Source: Apodemus sylvaticus (lineage: Eukaryota; Chordata; Mammalia; Rodentia; Muridae). From it: a stretch of 64,000 nucleotides of DNA. The translations under genes were made by a program, and so were the position numbers. The stretch lies in the NCBI RefSeq assembly GCF_947179515.1, contig NC_067481.1:39967704-40031703 (forward strand). The letters are read 5' to 3'. The notes below the pieces were generated by a model. That model was not told where the DNA came from. It saw only the letters and a program-made list of their open reading frames with translations, and made no database searches. This document shows, in pieces, positions 62,041 to 64,000 of this stretch (positions within the stretch are counted from its first letter, which is position 1; each line of letters opens with the position of its first letter).

Positions 62041-62250
62041 CTTTATACATAGAAAACCCGCAGGGACCCACTAAAAATTACTATTGTTAATAAATGAATT
62101 CAGCAAGGTTACAAGATTTCGAGATCAATCTGCAAAAACCATGTTTCCATATAATTCCAGCGAACACTCCAACATGAAACACTCCAACATTAAAATTCAC
62201 TTACAATAATATCTAAAGGGATAAAATATATGGGAAAAACTTTAAGAAAT
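62041..62250 (+). mobile_element. Old L1 ORF2 fragment
   Basis: The order AATTCAGCAAGGTTACAAGA, AATATCTAAAGGGATAAAAT, ATATGGGAAAAACTTTAAGA follows the L1 ORF2 region around EFSKVAGYKI to KYLGINLTK, with frame lost. Confidence 0.55.
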
Positions 62251-63810
62251 GCAGGAGGGAGAGTGAGAGAGGGTGATGGACACAAGGCTGGAAAGCAGGA
62301 GTGAGAGGGTCTGGAGGGAAGAGAACTACCCAGAGGGGAAATGGGACACAGGCGAGGATAGCAAGAGGATAGCAAGAGAAGGGAGTGACCTAAACATTAT
62401 AATGATACATATGTGTGAAGAGGCTAAAGTGAAGTCCATTACTGTATATGCTGATTCTAAAATTAATTCTAAAATGAAGCACACAATTTGTATCCTGAAA
62501 ACCAAAAAAAATTTTTTTGAAAGAAGAGCTAAGTAAATATAAATAAGTAAATATTTAGACTTGAAGACAATATTATTAAAGTAGTGGTGTTCTCCTAATT
62601 GAGCTACAAAAGCAGCACAGTTATCATATGCCAGCTTTTAGTTTATTCTCCAGAAACTGACAGACTCAGAATAAAATTTGTGGGGTGCCAGACTAACCCA
62701 AGACTTTCTCTGAGGACAAAGATCCTTGCCTGGGAACAGACTTGGCAAGGCTGGGGAGGGGGGTGGGGAATCAAGGTTACAGTTCCTGGGGACCAGACTT
62801 GCCCCCAGCCCTGGCTGTGGTTATCAATCTTAGGCAGCTGTTTTCTGAGGTGCCTCTTGCTGTCTTTGCTAATGTGGTCTGACTTAGCTCTTGCCCTTCC
62901 CCTTACCCCCCCCCAGTAAATAGTATAAAAGATGCTGAACTTCCTAATAAATTTGCTTAGCCCAAGTCATCATCTTTTCCAAGACTTGCTGGTTCCAGCT
63001 ATTAATTTTACATTCTTTATTTCTCATTTTCTCTATTTCTCAATCCCTGGCCCTCTCATTCAACACCTTCAGTGTCTTTTGGGACCCTTATTTTTGCTGG
63101 TTCAGAACAAAATCCACACAGAAACAGAGGGAACCAAGAACAAAATCAATGAAGTACCATAGAAAAGAAGAACAAAGCCAGAACACTCACCCTTCCAGGT
63201 TTTGCAATTTACCACAAAGCAACTGTAATCGAGATGGTGTGGTGGGGGCATAAGGACAAGATTTAATCAATGGAACAGAATTTAGAGGAGCCTGGAAACC
63301 CTTACAGTCATAGTACATATTCTTCTCTTTCTAAAGCACATGTGCATATTTTAAACAAGTATGTAAGCCAACCAGAGGTGTGGAGGAAGGAGGAGAGGCC
63401 TTTGAGCAATTGTTTCTGGAACATTTGGATATTCATATGCAAAAAAATAAATAAATGAAGATGCCAAACATACGGTTTTTCTATTAATCAGGAAAGCTGA
63501 AATACATTTGCACAAAGATACAGAACTGTTCCCTCCAAACAAAACTTATCATCAGCCTTTTTACCTCACTGTGAGTTTCTGCAATTCACAAGTTCCTAAA
63601 AGAATTCTAAGACAATAAAAAGGGCAAGTCTTCAAAGAACAGGAAAAGCCAAAGAGAAATTGAGGACAGATCTTTTGTTGGAAAGGTGGAGTTCACATCA
63701 AACTCTTTCATGGTTTTCCCCAACTCTCCTTTTGAAGGGCTCTCCCCTACTCTGTCTCTAGCTTATTTCCACTCTGCAACTCTTAGCCTAAAAGGCAGCT
63801 CCTAGGAGAG
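62251..63810. other. Intergenic sequence
   Basis: No gene found. GA-rich near 62250-62380. An AGTATAAAAGATGCTG at 62930 followed by CTTCCTAATAAATTTGC hints at a degraded LTR, but no boundaries are visible. Confidence 0.4.
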
Positions 63811-63895
63811 AGGGGGAGGGAGAGACAGAGACAGAGAGAGACAGAAACAGAGACAGAGAGAGACAGAGCAAGAGACAAAGAAACAGAGAAAGAGA
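63811..63895. repeat. GA-rich simple repeat
   Basis: Imperfect GAGACA/GAGAGA units. Confidence 0.9.
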
Positions 63896-64000
63896 CCTTT
63901 CCTGTCCCAGAAATCCATGTTAGGATTTTCTGCTATTCTCTTGAAATGCATCTTGGGATTTTCCTTCCAGCCACCCATCCTACATTGTTATCTGAGAGTC

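Overview
This window is nuclear DNA from a murid rodent. It carries B1, B2, B3 and possible B4 SINEs, several L1 copies with murine-type 3' ends, and murid ERVK and MaLR-type LTRs. Its two intact chemokine genes are rodent-type Ccl4 and Ccl3, but neither protein matches the Mus musculus or Rattus norvegicus version as I remember them. The locus corresponds to the Ccl3-Ccl4-Wfdc17/18 part of the CC-chemokine cluster (mouse chromosome 11, human 17q12).

Layout. Positions 1-15.4 kb hold a tandem segmental-duplication array with three Wfdc17/18-like WAP-domain loci, all on the minus strand. The middle copy (6033-6903) is intact and encodes 75 residues with all eight WAP cysteines. The left copy (3806-5181) and right copy (10625-11451) are pseudogenes. 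Comparing the copies with each other exposes clean insertions with target-site duplications: an L1 with a possible 3' transduction, a solo LTR, a twin-primed L1, and a short retrocopy of an unidentified mRNA. Positions 15.4-19.3 kb are intergenic sequence plus a decayed L1. Ccl4 lies on minus (19769-21193) and Ccl3 on plus (33485-34558). They are transcribed divergently across about 12 kb, and each has three coding exons and a TATA-like box.

Positions 35-64 kb contain no intact gene. The stretch is mostly SINEs, LTRs, L1 fragments and microsatellites, but it hides chemokine relics. At 56270-56735 on minus there are two exons of a dead CC chemokine, convergent with Ccl3, whose residues resemble primate CCL18 and which sits where CCL18 lies in human. 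Near 45.64-45.98 kb and 58.57-58.70 kb on plus there are decayed copies of the Ccl3 promoter. The three promoter-like sites are spaced about 12.4 and 12.9 kb apart.

How the genes relate. Ccl3 and Ccl4 are secreted, inflammation-induced ligands of CCR5 (and CCR1 for Ccl3). The Wfdc17/18 group are small secreted WAP proteins expressed in macrophages and epithelia. The region is therefore a birth-and-death cluster of small secreted immune proteins. I see no CRISPR array, tRNA or rRNA gene, or prokaryotic system. All repeat family names below come from recognition by eye.
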